Origin: Tetraselmis striata
Taxonomy: Eukaryota > Chlorophyta > Chlorodendrophyceae > Chlorodendrales > Chlorodendraceae
NCBI GenBank assembly: GCA_006384855.1
Contig: VCJN01000391.1
Location: 1-64,000 of the forward strand
Direction: 5' to 3'
DNA: 64,000 nt
Shown: one piece after another, positions 42,601 to 55,192 of the stretch
Position numbering within the stretch: position 1 is the stretch's first letter
How the letters are laid out: the number at the start of each line of letters is the position of its first letter
Translations under genes and position numbers: made by a program
The notes under the pieces: generated by a model
What the model was told of the DNA's origin: nothing
The model's input: the letters and a program-made list of their open reading frames with translations, nothing else
Databases searched by the model: none

Positions 42601-45600
42601 GCTGACAATGCCAATGGGAATCACGACCCGGACGCCAAGGTGCGCAGCACCCACTACTGCGCCCGTCCACTTACCTGTTTTTTTTTTTTGCTTGGGTGCA
42701 GTGCAACAACGGACCGCGGTTTGACACAGTTCGCCGTTCGTACAGGCGCGGCAGATGCTGCCGGTCCTGCGCCGCGAGGACTACTACATGAAGCCCAGCT
42801 TGGAGACTTTGTCTGGGATGGCGCGTGAGGATCCTGAGGCCCTGGGGTCGGTGCGCAACTTCACCATTGGCCGCCATGGCTTCGGCTCTGTGCAATGGCT
42901 TGAGCCAGTTGATGTACGCGGTCTCCGCCTGGACGCAATCGTCCACATCAGGTCCCCCCCCCCCCCCCCCCCCCCCTCCCTTCGCATTATTGACCCTGAG
43001 GCATGGTCACACTGGATGCCCTCATATGTGTACACGCCTGTTTGCACACTTCGTGCAACATGTGTTAGTCAATGGTGAAGCTGACGACCCCGAATTCCGT
43101 GGCTCCGCGTAGTCACCGCGAGCTGGAGGTGTACCCAGAGGACTCTGACAAGCCGCCTGCCGGCGACGGGCTGAACAAGCCTGCGCGTGTCACTCTGCTA
43201 AAGGTGCACCCACGGGGCATGCCTTGCAGCACAGGGCCTTGAAGGGCGGTGGTCCACGCACGCCTAGCTGTCCTGACATCTCTGGAATGCGGCGCAGGTA
43301 TTCAAGATGGACAAAGCCACAGGCAAGCCGTCCACCGATGAGAAGGCGGTGCGCAAGTTCCGCAAGAAGCTTGTGGAGCACACAGCCGCCCAGGACTCGA
43401 GGTTTCTCTCCTATGACGGCGACACCGGCGAGTGGGCGTTTGAAGTGGAGCACTTTAGCCGCTACGGCCTCGCGGACGACGACTCTGATGATGAGGTGGA
43501 GGGCATGGACGACCCGCCATCGGAGGATGGCGACGGTGGCAGCGACCCTGGCCTGGGAATGGTGCGCACGGGCGGTGCCGCACACGCCAACCCCACCATG
43601 ATGGAAGACGCGTCTCCGCAGGAGCGCGCCGCGCCGGAGTATGATGTCGACATGGAGGGCAGCAACGTCAACCGAAACCTGGCGGAGTACGACAGCCAGT
43701 TTGAGGAGGCGTCCCTGTTTGGGGACCCCGACACCGGTGCTCTGGATCCGCCGGGCGACTACAGCATGGATCTGTCCGCCTTAGGGCGCGGGTCGCATGG
43801 TTCTGCGCTGGCGCACACCCTGCCGGCTGCGTTGGAGCTAGACCTCGGCGAGCTGGTTGACATGCAGGCAGGCGCCTCCGCAGAGGCATACCGGGCCGCA
43901 GCTCAAAAGGTGTGATAGGGCTGCCTGGCCACCTAGGCTGTTTTCCTTCCTTCGAAACTCCCTAGCACGACTGTCCCTTCGCAGGCAGCCTAGTGTGCAC
44001 AGCCGCCTGTAATGATATGATGCGACGGCTCTCCTGGGGCTGATTGCTGTGCTTGGGTGCCGATGACAGGCAGCGCTTCCCACGGGGTTGGCTGGCGCCA
44101 CCGCTTCCAGGGGGCTGCGCCACGCGTGGCAGCCGGCATCAATGCCGCGGAAGCACCCCGCCCTGCCGCAAAGAGCTGCATTGAGAGCTGCCCCGCTGCT
44201 GTCTCCTCCCCGTGGACTCTCAGCTGGCGCCTTTGGTAGCCCTGCCAAGGTTCTGGCCCTTCCTGTCCATCATGCGCCGCGCACGGGACAAGTCGCCCCC
44301 GCGGTGGGGAAGGTGCACAGCCCGGTGGATGCAGCCCTGCTGCTGGGGAGGTCGTTCCGCGTGGGCTGGGGGCCAAACGGGGTGCTTGCGGTGCCCAAGA
44401 TGGTCGAGAGGCACGAGGGTGGCGCCAAGCTGGTGACTGCGGAGGTGGAGGTGGGCCCCGCATTTGGGCGGTGCGCTCACACTGAAGCTATGGGTGGCCA
44501 GGGCTGGGTGGAGCGCACCAAGAGTCGGCTGGTGGCTGCGCTGCGCGTCCATAATGAGCTGAGCGCAACCAAGCAGGCTGCGGCTGGCGAGCCCAGGCAG
44601 CAAGTCCCCCTGAGGGCGCTGGCCAGCAGCAGGGCGCGCGCAGAGCTGGAGACCAACTGCGGGAAGTTCCTCGCAGCGGCAGAGGAAGCGCGGGAGGCAG
44701 CTGCCGGTTGTGAGGCGGAAGTCGCGGTGGCGGAGCACGAGATGGGCAGCTGGCTGCTCCTGCTCGAGCTGTTTGCCGACATCGACTGCAGCGATGCCGT
44801 TCCGGCGGGCAGCGACGATGGCATGGCCACGGATGTCGACACGTCTGAGTTGGCAGCGATTCGCCGGAGGGCCAAAGTTAGCGCTCTTCTGCGCCACCTG
44901 GTCTTTCCCGACGTGCAGAAAGCCGTCATGAGCGCGGACAGCCTGGCAACCGTCTCGCTGGCCTGGCTGACAGGCCAGCAGGCAGGCCCTGCGCTGGCAG
45001 CTGCTGCAGTCAATGGCGATGTGCGGCTGGCCACCATGATGGCTGCGGCATTTGCCGGCGGCTCTGCCGTACCCCAGGCCGCCAAGCAGCAGCTTGACCT
45101 GTGGGCAGAGGAGGGGTTCCTGGACTTCGTGCCGGACGGTCAGGCGCGCATATACCGGCTGCTAGCTGGAGAGGTAGCTGAAGCTGTGCGGGGCCAGGCG
45201 ATGGATTGGCGCCGGTCCCTGGGGCTCTATCTCTGGTATGCCCACCCCCCGACAGCGCGCCTGTCGGAGGTGCTGCAGGCGTACTGGGCCGATGTGGCAG
45301 CCAAGCGCGCTGCCATGCCAATCCCCAAGTTCCATAGCATCACGGGGGCGGCGGACCCGTACCGCGGGCACCCGGGGCCATGGGCCCCAGCATCTGTGGC
45401 CGGCCACAACCTGGATGCGCAATTTGCGCTGCTGTGCTTGGCTGCTGGCATGCCGCATCCTGCGGGGCAGGAGGCTGGGCTTGGCACGCTGTTGTGCCCT
45501 GCCGCGCACACACCGGACCCGTTCGACCACACCTTTGGGTGGATGCTGGGCGGGGTGCTGCAAGCCATCGGCGCGGTCGACCCACAGCTGCTGGCCGGCA

Positions 45601-46722
45601 GCCGCCACAGCGACAGTGCCGCCGTTCCAGACTACCTGTTCCGGCAGTGCAGCGCCATGGCTGCACACCTGGAGATGCTGGGCGAGCCCATGTGGGCCCT
45701 CTACGTCGCCTGCCACCTGCCCGACCATCCTCTTGCACCCACCCTGCGGGACCAATTCGTGGTGGAGCTGCTGGCGCGCCACGCACCCAGTGTGCTGGCA
45801 GTCGGGGAGGCGGCTGCGGAGCATCGCCTGTGCAAAGAGCTGGGCATCCCCGCGACGTGGTTGGCATCTGCTGCCGCGCAATGGGCCGACTACCAGTGGC
45901 AACCTCAGGAGCATGCGCACCAGCTGATAGCGGCCCAGCAGTGGGACGACGCACACGCAGTTGTCTTCACACGCGTGGCGCCTTCCCTCTTTCTGTCGGC
46001 ACGGCAGGTGAGCCGTTGTACGATACCACATGGGCCGCTCCTGCACGTGCTGTATCCCTTTGGGTTATGTGTGCATGCCACCCACATGATCCCATATGTA
46101 CCCGGTAGGACCAGGAGCTGTGCGACCTGCTGGGCGCCTTGGAGCCTCACCTCATTGGCACGGAGGAGTGGAGCACTGGTGCCGGGCTATTTTCTCACTA
46201 CATCAAGCTTGAGCACCGCCTGCGGGACGGTGAACCCCCCTCCATCCCCTTTCTGTCTGGCAGCCCCTCACTTGCAGCCTTTCACCTCTCCTCTCACTGT
46301 CCAACCAAGCAGTGTGTTGTTACCAACCCAACTGCCAATGATAAGTGGTCCTGGAGCCTGCTGTCCTGACGAATGGACGTGTGATGCATCTCCTAGCAGG
46401 CGTCGCCCACTCTGACAAGCAGGATATCTGCGCATTTGGGAGTCTGCTCGCCACAGCGCGGCGCCATTGGCTGGCCAGGCATGGCAGATCTGGGCGTGGT
46501 ACTCCTGGCCCGGACCATCAAGTGCTTGTTGCCATCAGTCACATGGCGGAGACGTGCGCCGCTTGGGAGGCGGCGGCCACCGCTGCAGCAGGCGCCGTTG
46601 GCAGTGGAGACACGGGGTGCATGGAACTCCCCGCGGGGCTCGAGGCTGCTGCCCCCAACCAGCAACGGCACCACATGATGCTGGCTGCGTCAAATCTGAC
46701 CTCGCTTATAGTCAGTGCTTAG
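39603..46722 (+). CDS. NUP98-96: Nucleoporin NUP98-NUP96 precursor
   Basis: Self-cleaves into the FG nucleoporin NUP98 and the Y-complex scaffold NUP96 of the nuclear pore. Thirteen exons join in phase with GT-AG borders: 39603-39633, 39726-39820, 39924-39974, 40115-40228, 40354-40425, 40542-40802, 40939-42639, 42746-42951, 43113-43203, 43298-43909, 44070-46007, 46109-46229, 46400-46722. The total is 5616 bases, or 1871 aa, close to the human precursor. The N-terminal half is GLFG/FG-repeat rich, with a GLEBS-like [10 protein letters not shown]. The autoproteolytic domain has [27 protein letters not shown] and [12 protein letters not shown], ending at the cleavage site HF|SRYGL (about 43456/43457). 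NUP96 begins acidic and carries [15 protein letters not shown] and a long helical solenoid. Intronic C runs at 39990 and 42953. Convergent with the LPA3-like gene. Confidence 0.96.
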
Positions 46723-46907
46723 TTAGATCCGCAATGGCCGCTTCACACTACATCCGCGGCGACATGTGATTTAAACAAAGCTGGGGGACCATCTGAGCCT
46801 CCGGTCCTGCACAGGCGGTACCGCATGTTTCACATCACGTATTTGTTTGGTGCGTAGTTGGTGTGGAGTGGATGATGCGGCCGTTTCAGTACTTATGCGG
46901 AGTTGGC

Positions 46908-49164
46908 TCACGGCACAGCTTGGATGAGCCCAGCAGGCTTCATGAGTCCCGCATCAGTGTAGTGAGCCGCGAGGTCCTGGCGCGCATCTGTGGGTGTACG
47001 GCCAGCACGCAGGCTACAGTCAGGACAGCCGTGCCAGGGCACTACTTTTCTATCATGGTACTGGTTGGACCGAGCAGCCGGGGCACTGCTCCTCATATAA
47101 CTGCACAGCCGAGTGCACGGCGTACCGTCCCATGTACCGTCCCCACTTGCGGCAATTAGGTTCATGAGTAGCTCCGCGCTCAATATAGCCACCTAGGAAA
47201 CGCATCCCGGGTGTCAGCTTCCGGCGGGTGCAGGAACAGCGGCGCCGTACGCTGAGACAAAAGCGTCATTGCTACAGCGGCGGTGCCCACCTCTTGGTTG
47301 GAACGCCCGGCGACGGTAGCTTGCTGAATTTTTCCTTCAGTCCCGCCCTCATCTGCATGGGGCATGTCATTGGTAGCCTCGTTGTGTTAAGCCGGTGGGG
47401 TAAATTAGAGGCGAGGGTGAGCAGGGCCTCGCGCGTTCGGCCCCAAGTACTGCACTCCACCGTAGTGGGTAGGCCGCTGCTGCTGGATGTGCTGTGTGGA
47501 GAAGGGTCTGATACCATTGAGAGCTCGGAACACCTCGCGCGGGGTCCCGGGAATCTGGGCCAGCTGTAGGGTCGTCTCGTAGCCTTGCTGCAGAGTCCAC
47601 CATGGCATGCGGAGCGCCATGCGTGCCTTGGCCGATCCCAGCGACAAGACAGGACTGGTTTCAGTCAGGCCGCCAGTGTGCATGCCACTGAGATGCTGCC
47701 AGGCCCCCCCATACAAGGTAGTCGAACAGTGTTCCATTGCTGGAAGACTTCACAGGACAGACAATAAGCAGTTACGGCGCACCGTGTCCCGGGCTTCCTC
47801 AGCATGCCCGCAACGCAGCATGTGCTGAGCATTGAACTCGAAGGGGCGGGCCCAGCCGTTGAACAGCTTCCGCATGTACCACTCCCCGGTAATGAGGCTT
47901 GACATCTGGTGCACCAGGGGGTTCAATGAAGCCCCCACTGTCCTGGCTCACCAGCTTTCCAGGCAGCTGTGGTAGTCTGGTATGGAAAGCACAGCCCGCG
48001 CTTCGCACCTGATCGCCCTTTGCAAGGTGATTGAACACAAGTTTCTCGGCCACATCGCAGTACTTGCCGGCCTTGGTGGTTAGGTATGCGTCTAGCTTGG
48101 CCTTCCCAAACGCGGCAGCGTCGCCAGCCTACCAGCCGCCCCAGCAGCATTTGCAGCGCATTAGCAACGTTTGACACCCCCTTCCCCTTCTGCCCTTTCG
48201 CCCTCTTCAGGAACACTTGCAAATCATGCCCTTCGCAGTACCGACAGTGCGCCGCACTTCACATCATGAATACCTTGTAAAGAGTGGCCCCCATGTCTCC
48301 AGCAGCCTCGGCCAGAGCTTTACTTTGACCTTCCACATCTTCAACAGCAAGCACCCGGTGAAGGTACTCATCCACAGACCTCGCAAGTAGGCGTACTGAT
48401 GGTGCCCCAGAGGACATGGCGACCACTGGGAGCTCCATGCCCTGGACAGACGTAGGTTTCGTCCCAGCCATAGGTACAGCAAAAAGTGTGTGAGCATGCG
48501 CATACGCACAGAGCGCAACATATATCCTATGTACAGGGACTCGATCCCGCATAGTAGGCTGTCGATCGGTTGGTGCTTGCCTCGTGCTCCGCAGCGCAAG
48601 GCCACGCCAAAAGGCAAACATATAGCTCGGATCCAACCAAGCTTGCGTCTGTAGGCTCTGTTGAAGAGGTCAAGATGGGCTGTCCAACTGTCAATGGGAT
48701 AGCCAGTGGGTGAAGATTGGCCTTTTCAGACGGATTGACTACCGCATGTCCTTGGGCCTTCAATACCTGCACGAGGAGTACGTAAGCTTCGCCGACATCA
48801 CGATATGCTGCTCCTGGCTTTTCATCTCGCACCACGGAGCGCGGGACGCTTACTCGTAGCAAAGCCTCCATCCGTGTCGGTGCCGGAATCTGTGCGACTT
48901 CAGTGAGCCAGCGATTGTGTGTGCTAGCTGTTGGAGACGCAACTTGTAAGTATTGGCGGTTGGAGCAGTAGCTCTGGAGAGGTGCGTGAATACTGCTCAG
49001 CAAGAAAGCAAGTCCCCCAGATTGATGAGTGACGCACCTTCACTGACAGACGCCCGGGAAGCAACAGCATTCCTTCGCAGCTGGTGGCGTGCCGCCAAGC
49101 AACGTCGGAATCGCATTTCACAGAGCCCTCGCAGACCTTGCCGGCCGATAGAGGAAGCCGCCAT
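46908..49164 (-). CDS. Chloroplast protein resembling photosystem II assembly factor LPA3
   Basis: The start at 49164 (MAASSIGRQGLRGLCEM) opens a Ser/Arg/Ala-rich, acid-poor leader, a good transit peptide. Exons trace as follows: ALLRVSVPRSVVRDE … HPLAIPL; GMELPVVAMSSGAPSVRLLA then RSVDEYLHRVLAVED; AGDAAAFGKAKLDAYL then AEKLVFNHLAKGDQ; MSSLITGEWYMRKLFNGW; and EEARDT|ARMALRMPWWTL. The last exon ends ARQDLAAHYTDAGL at the stop 46908. Several junctions are in phase (CAG|GTGCGA to CAG|ATGTCA; ACG|GTGCGC to AAG|GCACGC). The EEARDTAR-ALR-PWWTL segment and order of parts fit the LPA3-type stromal proteins that help assemble CP43 into photosystem II. The assignment is from memory of the family. Exons around 47.2-47.4 kb are uncertain. 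Confidence 0.65.
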
Positions 49165-49257
49165 CGGTGCGTTCTGAGGTGCACTACTGTTGGGTTGCCA
49201 CTCGCCGTAGGAGTGTTTTTCACGCAAAAGCCAAGAGTCTAGCTGTGGCGAATACAC

Positions 49258-49670
49258 GCGTCAGGCTACCGATCGCGCCGGCAGAGGCGGAGGGCCGAGG
49301 GCCGAGGGCCGAGGGGTTAAGGGCGCGGGAAAGCGGGGGGGGGGGGGGGGAGCTATATCAACAAGCTCAGCTGATGATCGATAGATATATATAGTTCAGC
49401 TGATGATCGATAGACGAAGCGGGAATTGTGGATAATAACGTGCTGAGGCGTGCTCTGGCTGCGTTTGACCATCATTAGAGTTCTTGTACAGTTTAATGTT
49501 TGAATAACCGCCTCGCTAAGACCGATGAAGGAAAATAGGTCCCGCCGCATCTGTTTTCCTCGTACCCGATTTTCCATAAATTCGTTCCTCGTAGTCGCGA
49601 GCCGGTCCTCGTAACGAATAAAAAATATTCGTTTGGGGGGGGGGGGGGGGGGGGGGGTCGCAGATCTTTT
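49258..49670. repeat. Low-complexity stretch with short tandem repeats and G runs
   Basis: GGCCGAG triplicated at about 49290-49312; a G run at 49337-49351; TTCAGCTGATGATCGATAG twice (about 49368 and 49395, the first copy slightly different); and a G run at 49635-49657. No gene seen. Confidence 0.75.
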
Positions 49671-49844
49671 TATTATTTACTCCATCTGCGAATCAGTGCC
49701 CGCGTAGATTCCGTTATGTTCCGTCTACTGTTCGGCCTGCACGAAATACCCCGGAATGTGGCGTCACGCGGAGTATCAAATGAAAGATGTCCATGGTGAT
49801 AGCTCACCCATACGCACCCGGGAAGATGCCCAAATCGTGCTTCA

Positions 49845-49990
49845 AAGATGAATAGCATCTGCCCACAAAAGTCTTGCCCCCGCCCCTTGTCAAGCATCAA
49901 TTGTACATTGGCCCATTATGAGCCCTCACCTTCGTTTCCGGCCGCGCCCTTCCATGTGTCATACGCGAACGAACACGACATCATGCGTGG
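49845..49990 (-). repeat. Dispersed repeat family 1, copy 2 of 3 (inverted)
   Basis: Matches 4393-4535 and 50555-50705 on the opposite strand. It has a 3-base insertion relative to them in the GTGTTC…GTATGACAC part. Confidence 0.85.
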
Positions 49991-50519
49991 GGGGAGCCCG
50001 AAGTGGCATTTGTTGGGCTCTCGTTGTAGTACAAGCCATACTTGTGTGTGTCATTGTTCAGGGTTAGTAATGAATTTGATAACCCAATGTCACGAGGGCA
50101 CGAATTTCTATATCGCACGTATATGCGTTCTACATGTACGGATGCACGCCAAGAGTTAGCTCGTCTTACCATCGTAGAGCACATTCACAAAGGCGCGCTC
50201 TCCCCACTGTCGGCATGCAAGCAAGTGAGCAGTTCCCGCAAAACGGCCAATACTGCGATAAAGGCTTGGCTCAAAAGCCAGCCCACCTACATATGTTGTC
50301 CGCATTCAATGCGCCCTTGATTGGTACAACCGGGCTTCAGCCCATACTGCGCAGGGGTGCATCCCCCGAGTCAGCGGGTGGGTCCATATGGTCACATGCT
50401 AGGGAATCGTCCAGAGTATGTGGTAGGGCTGGCCATCATTACGCTCCCATATTATGCTGTTGGGCTGCGCCTAGCGGGTCCCTAAGCGGGGAAGATCCGT
50501 CCGCGCGGGGCGAGAACAT

Positions 50520-50710
50520 CGCCTTGTTATCGGGTTTTCCCGCAAACGCCACTTGGGGCTCGCCCTACTCAATCGTCCATGATGTCGTGTTCACGTATGA
50601 CACATGGAAGGGCGCGGCCGGAAACGAATGAGGGCTCAGAATGCGGGGCCAATGTACAATTGATGCTTGACAAGGGGGGCAAGACTTTTTGTGGGCAGGT
50701 GTACATCATT
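50520..50710 (+). repeat. Dispersed repeat family 1, copy 3 of 3, within coding-like frames
   Basis: Similar to the inverted copy from about 50545 (AACGCCACTTGGGGCTCGCC) through GGCAAGACTTTTTGTGGGCAGG. An open frame (50134-50631) runs into it, and another (50579-50959) continues past it with MLDKGGKTFCGQVYIIQWYW. This suggests the repeat was once part of a gene. Confidence 0.75.
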
Positions 50711-51659
50711 CAGTGGTACTGGTACTCGTACAATATTATGCCAAAGATAGCGCATGACAGATTACAACACATTGTAAATGTCACAGTGGGGGCGGAAAAT
50801 ATTGTTAATAAGTATACGGGCAAACAAGGAGCGTCTGCGTGGATACTACAAGGGATGAAGTGGGCTTGTACTGTAAATGTGCGTACAAGTATGGGTGTAG
50901 CGGCAAAGACATTTCGCAGAGGGCGGCATGGCAGTGATAAACACAGCTTATGGGAATAATTGCCTAGGGGCAGGTGTTTGGATGTACGGGAGACACGGAG
51001 CCTATGCGTTGTTATGGAATTCTTCGCAGATTGTTAAGGTGGGCAAGTCTGTTGCGCATAATGGGTCACCGTATGTTTTCCAAATAGAAGTGGGAGTGCG
51101 TGCGGCATCAAGCAAGGTGGCCGGCAGCGTGGGTAGAGTATTTCCGGAATGACCAAATCAATACAGAATTTGTCTGAGGTATTGGGCATGCATACGTATT
51201 AGCCATCTAGCATAACCCGTTGCTGGAATTACATAACGCGATTGGGATGAATACCATTACCGTAGTGGTTTGCTTCGGTGGTTTAGTTATTTGTGGCGAA
51301 TTGGCCGATTATCAATTCTAGATTAACTCGAAGGTGGCAGTAATGCATGGAAAGTATAAAAGAAAACCGGGCAACGTGTTAGTAGATATGTGTCAGCAAG
51401 TAGTTGAATGTTGTGTTTTGTTAAGTCTTGGCGTGAATGGACGACGAGACCGGGCATCTGCCTCATTCTAAGAGTTTTTATTGCAGTATAATATGTCGAG
51501 CACGGGCTTCCCGGTGCCGGCGGGGGTCAGTGGTTTCCTAGGTATGGTAGTGAGTGACGGCGGCTTGGGCGGGCATGTGACGGAGAGTGGCATGCATAGT
51601 GTGACATGACCGTAATCTAAGCACTAGTTGTATAAAGCAACGTCATTTTGTCAAACAGT
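50711..51659. other. AT-richer region without recognised gene
   Basis: An open frame to 50959 and a further open stretch 50928-51152 (+) read protein-like (QIVKVGKSVAHNGSPYVFQ) but match nothing I know. Integrase of the minus-strand gypsy element would be expected here. I could not find its HHCC or DDE motifs. Confidence 0.4.
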
Positions 51660-53461
51660 CAAAGCGTAACCATGCATAGAAGTTGTTATCGGGCATAGGT
51701 GGGGTATTTGGCATGGGTATATCGTGCTGAAACTTTGTTATAATAAGCGGACTGCCGGAAGTGTCCCTTTGCAGTTTCCTAAAGTAAGACATCAGCGGTT
51801 AAGGTGTATGCATATACATATGTAATGTCTGTAAGGGCGTAAAAGGTAACCTACATGTCCGCGCGGTTTCCAGAATTTTTTGTGTATTGCCACATATGAA
51901 AGGGTTGTGGCCATGCGATAGTATGTATATTCATTCCATCATGCTTACGAGATGAATTGCCGAATTCGAAAAATCGCTCATTGTTGTGCAGGGGGGCAAT
52001 CGCGAATGGCAACAACGTTGACATTGGAAGGGCGCATGCCCCATTGGCTATGCAATGGCCCAAATATTCGTGTTCGTTAAGGCAGTAGCGTTACATCAGC
52101 AACATGTGATGTTCGGCAAGCAAAACCAGCGTGATATTCAGGCGTATTCAGTGTTCATCGAGGGAGATACTAAATACTAAAACGTCGTCAAAGCAGGCAA
52201 GAATAAACGCTGTGTTATGCGGATGCAAAACGTTACTCATCAAGTGAAGAAACGCCGAGGGTTATTATTGGACAGTCCAAATGTCCTACCAAGAATTCGA
52301 ACCGACCGGTCTGAGTTTTGAACGATACTTTGTGGGCATCCGTATATGTTTGATTCCAAGTTGGCGTTGGACCAAAACTCTGCCGAGGGCGGAATATACG
52401 ATATCGCCGGATAGCATATCTACTGAGAGCATGGTGACGTGCGGTACTGCTCGGAATCTCATTCGGCGGTTATGCAACTGTCGGTGGTCAATGGAAATCC
52501 GCATGCCACCATTGCATGGTCGGACAAATAGGATAAGTGCAACATACGGCGGAAGCGATTGCCCGGTAAATTCTGGCGCTTAAATAATTGCTTTGTGTTT
52601 TTTCCTAATTTGGCAGGTGAGTGTCAATATTTTCTGCCGGGTGATAGGTGGGCATCTAAGAACAATATGGTCTTTTGAAGTTGAAGCCGGGGCGCTACTG
52701 CTTGAAGGGGATGTAACGGCTGGCATGCTTGTTTATATGCTTAAATATAACGGTACGAATTTGTTTTATTACATCATTAGCAGACCAGTCGGTGGTAACA
52801 CCGAAAAATCGCGATCTAATTGACTGAGCATCAGCAGTGCGTCCGTTGCGTCGTACTCACGAATTACGGCGTAAGAGAGCACATCATTGCTGGGATCTTT
52901 TAAAGCCATAGTGTTGGCATGTACATCACATCGGTATTAATAGCGCGGGGTTTGGCCGGATACAGGTGACCGTGTGGCCGTCGGGAAGTGTTATTTGGGT
53001 GCTGGCAGTTAAGCTTTTGTCTAGGAGATGATAGTGAGGAATGGCACACGAGAACACCGCTAAAATTATTCTCCAAGTTGGTTGTATAGACGAATTTAAC
53101 CTTTGCTCAGTATCTATTGATTTGCAACTGAAATGTGCAGGAATCATTCGCTAATGGCATAATATGCCTGTGGTGGCCATCCGTATAGTAATAACGTGTA
53201 GGACTGTAATTTCCCAGCGGCGCGGTACGTGTACCAATACCAATATCATTAAACATGTGCGGGCAGGCGGACGTAGGCGTCATTTTTACAACAGTGTGTT
53301 GCACCGCCGGAGTCTACCATCATTTTATAAAACGGTGTGGACGGCCGGGCAATTTGTGTTTTAGCAGCACCTCGTAGTAGTAAACTATTATCGGACGTAG
53401 AGGTCGTTACGAAAGCGTTTTTTGGTTTCAAAGCGGGGCTGATGGCAATAAAATCAGTCAC
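51660..53461 (-). mobile_element. Ty3/gypsy retrotransposon pol fossil
   Basis: On minus, in the gypsy order. The protease region (53461-53249) has MMVDSGGATHCC, a protease active site with one inserted Gly. Reverse transcriptase (52504-51900) has SIDHRQLHN…LSGDIVYSAL, then after a frame change TFGLSNNNPRRFLHLMSNVL, the catalytic FDDVLVFSISLDEH (52175-52192 covers the core), and LNEHEYLGHCIANG. An RNase H piece (about 51800-51670) has HAKYPTYAR and QLLCMV. Stops of all three kinds and frameshifts are scattered throughout, so this is an old copy. No LTRs or integrase were found. This part of the window is lower in GC than the gene regions. Confidence 0.75.
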
Positions 53462-55192
53462 ATGTGTATAACCTTCAGGCTCTAGCTCAAGAGCCTCGAC
53501 GTAGTGTTCATACCGTATACTGTGATTGTTGTGGTCGCTTGCTTATCGACAGTGCTATACGCAAGGTAGGCATCAACGACCCAGTTGGTCGGTGGCATAG
53601 GCAGGTTGTTAGTGGCAGATGTGACGATGTGGCCGCCCAAATATGCGTCGACAGGTAGCGAGGGGATGAGGCGGTTTTGAAATAGATGGGGCGCTAGGAC
53701 TTGCCGAGTTTACTATACTCGCTAGGCGCTAGTCACTACATTTACTTATCGCTACTTGTATCTGTAGCGGAGGAAGAGAATTATGGCATGGGTGTGGTGT
53801 GGTGAGTTGTAATCCCCAGTATATAATTATGTTGGATATATAAATAGTCGCCAGTTGCTAACTAGCTGATTGCTGAAGCATGCAAGTGGGGTCATTACGA
53901 GGACTGAAGCAGTGGAGGTGGGCGGGCATGCAATTGGCAAGGCAGGTTTGGGTTTTCTCAGTGCCGGGGCGGCGGCGTCGGAAATATTTTCGGATAGCAA
54001 CATGTTTCGCTATATATCGGATAACATGTGGCAACAGCTGTGTCAGCTAGGATGGCAAACCATGCGGATGCTAGCACGAGCCGACAAAGCTCGTGCGAAG
54101 GCAACTAGTGAGCCGACTCGACAGACAGCGGCGGGCCTCACGAGGAGGCCCAGTCATGCACATACACCAACCCGATGGGGCTCGGCCGCCCTCTCATGAG
54201 TTAGCTCGCTCACTGGGGCAGGTCAATAGGCACAGTCTCGGGAATGGGGAACAATACGGCCAGTAAGACAGATCGTCGATTGGGTTTCAATTCGAAATCA
54301 AATCTAGGCTGGCCCCAAACCGTCGTTAACTGGCAAGTAAGGCGGTGCAAGTTCAGCTAGGTAATCCCCTTAGCTGCCTTCTGGCAGCCAATGTCTGGTG
54401 CCACTGTGGTGCCTTGCTCGTTGACGAGCGTTTCTTGATGGGGTTGTCCGTTCGGTGACATCCATCGCATATGCCGTCATATTCAGTCAAATTTGCTGAG
54501 GGTTAGTGGCAGTGGGATGCGTAGCGGCGTGGTGGAGCGTGCGCCCGGGGGGGGGGGGGGGGGGGGGGGACGTCCGTTGGCGATGCGTGGATGATGTCCG
54601 TGGCTAGGGCGCGGGTACGTAGTGGATTTGGCCAGCTCGGCCCGGATTACACGGGCCACCGGGCAGTGTCGATCTATACTTCGATGGTTAGTGGCGGCGG
54701 CGGCGGAAGTGGCAAGCTGGTCGTTCACGATGGCATGGGGGTTGACCGGTCACGGTGGAAGCGCGGCGAGGATCTTTAACCAGAGCGCGAACGAAACCAA
54801 TGTAAGCTTTACACGAGAGACTTTAGCGTAGGCAAGAAAAACGTTTGAAGCAAAGGAATTGTTACAATGTACCGGGGTGTACACGGCTTTATGCAACTAT
54901 CGGCTTGGCAGTCATTCGCATGCCGGCATTAGGCTTGGATATGCAATATTTGCTTAGAGTCACCATCCATGGAGTCAACAGGGCGTAATGGCTGGCGAGG
55001 GCATGCGCATGACGTGTAACATGTGCGAGGTGTACGCGTATATAGGCGGATGAGCAGTATAACTACACATGTATGTAAGCGTGCTAGTATATATAAGTGA
55101 GTGGCCAGTATGAGTACGGGTGTATACATGAATGCGGGTATAGGCATGCATGTAGGGTTATATGGTGGTAACCCTACCATATGAAATAGCAA
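53462..55192. other. Region without recognised gene
   Basis: An open stretch at 53870-54199 (+) lies 25-30 bases after TATATAAATA (53838-53847) and encodes an unrecognised peptide (GKAGLGFLSAGAAASEIFSD). Because it begins at TTG rather than ATG, I do not call it a gene. A G run lies at 54547-54569. Confidence 0.4.

Noticed and set aside
53870-54199. Gene behind the TATATAAATA box
   Set aside because: The open frame begins at TTG, not ATG, and has no recognised domain.
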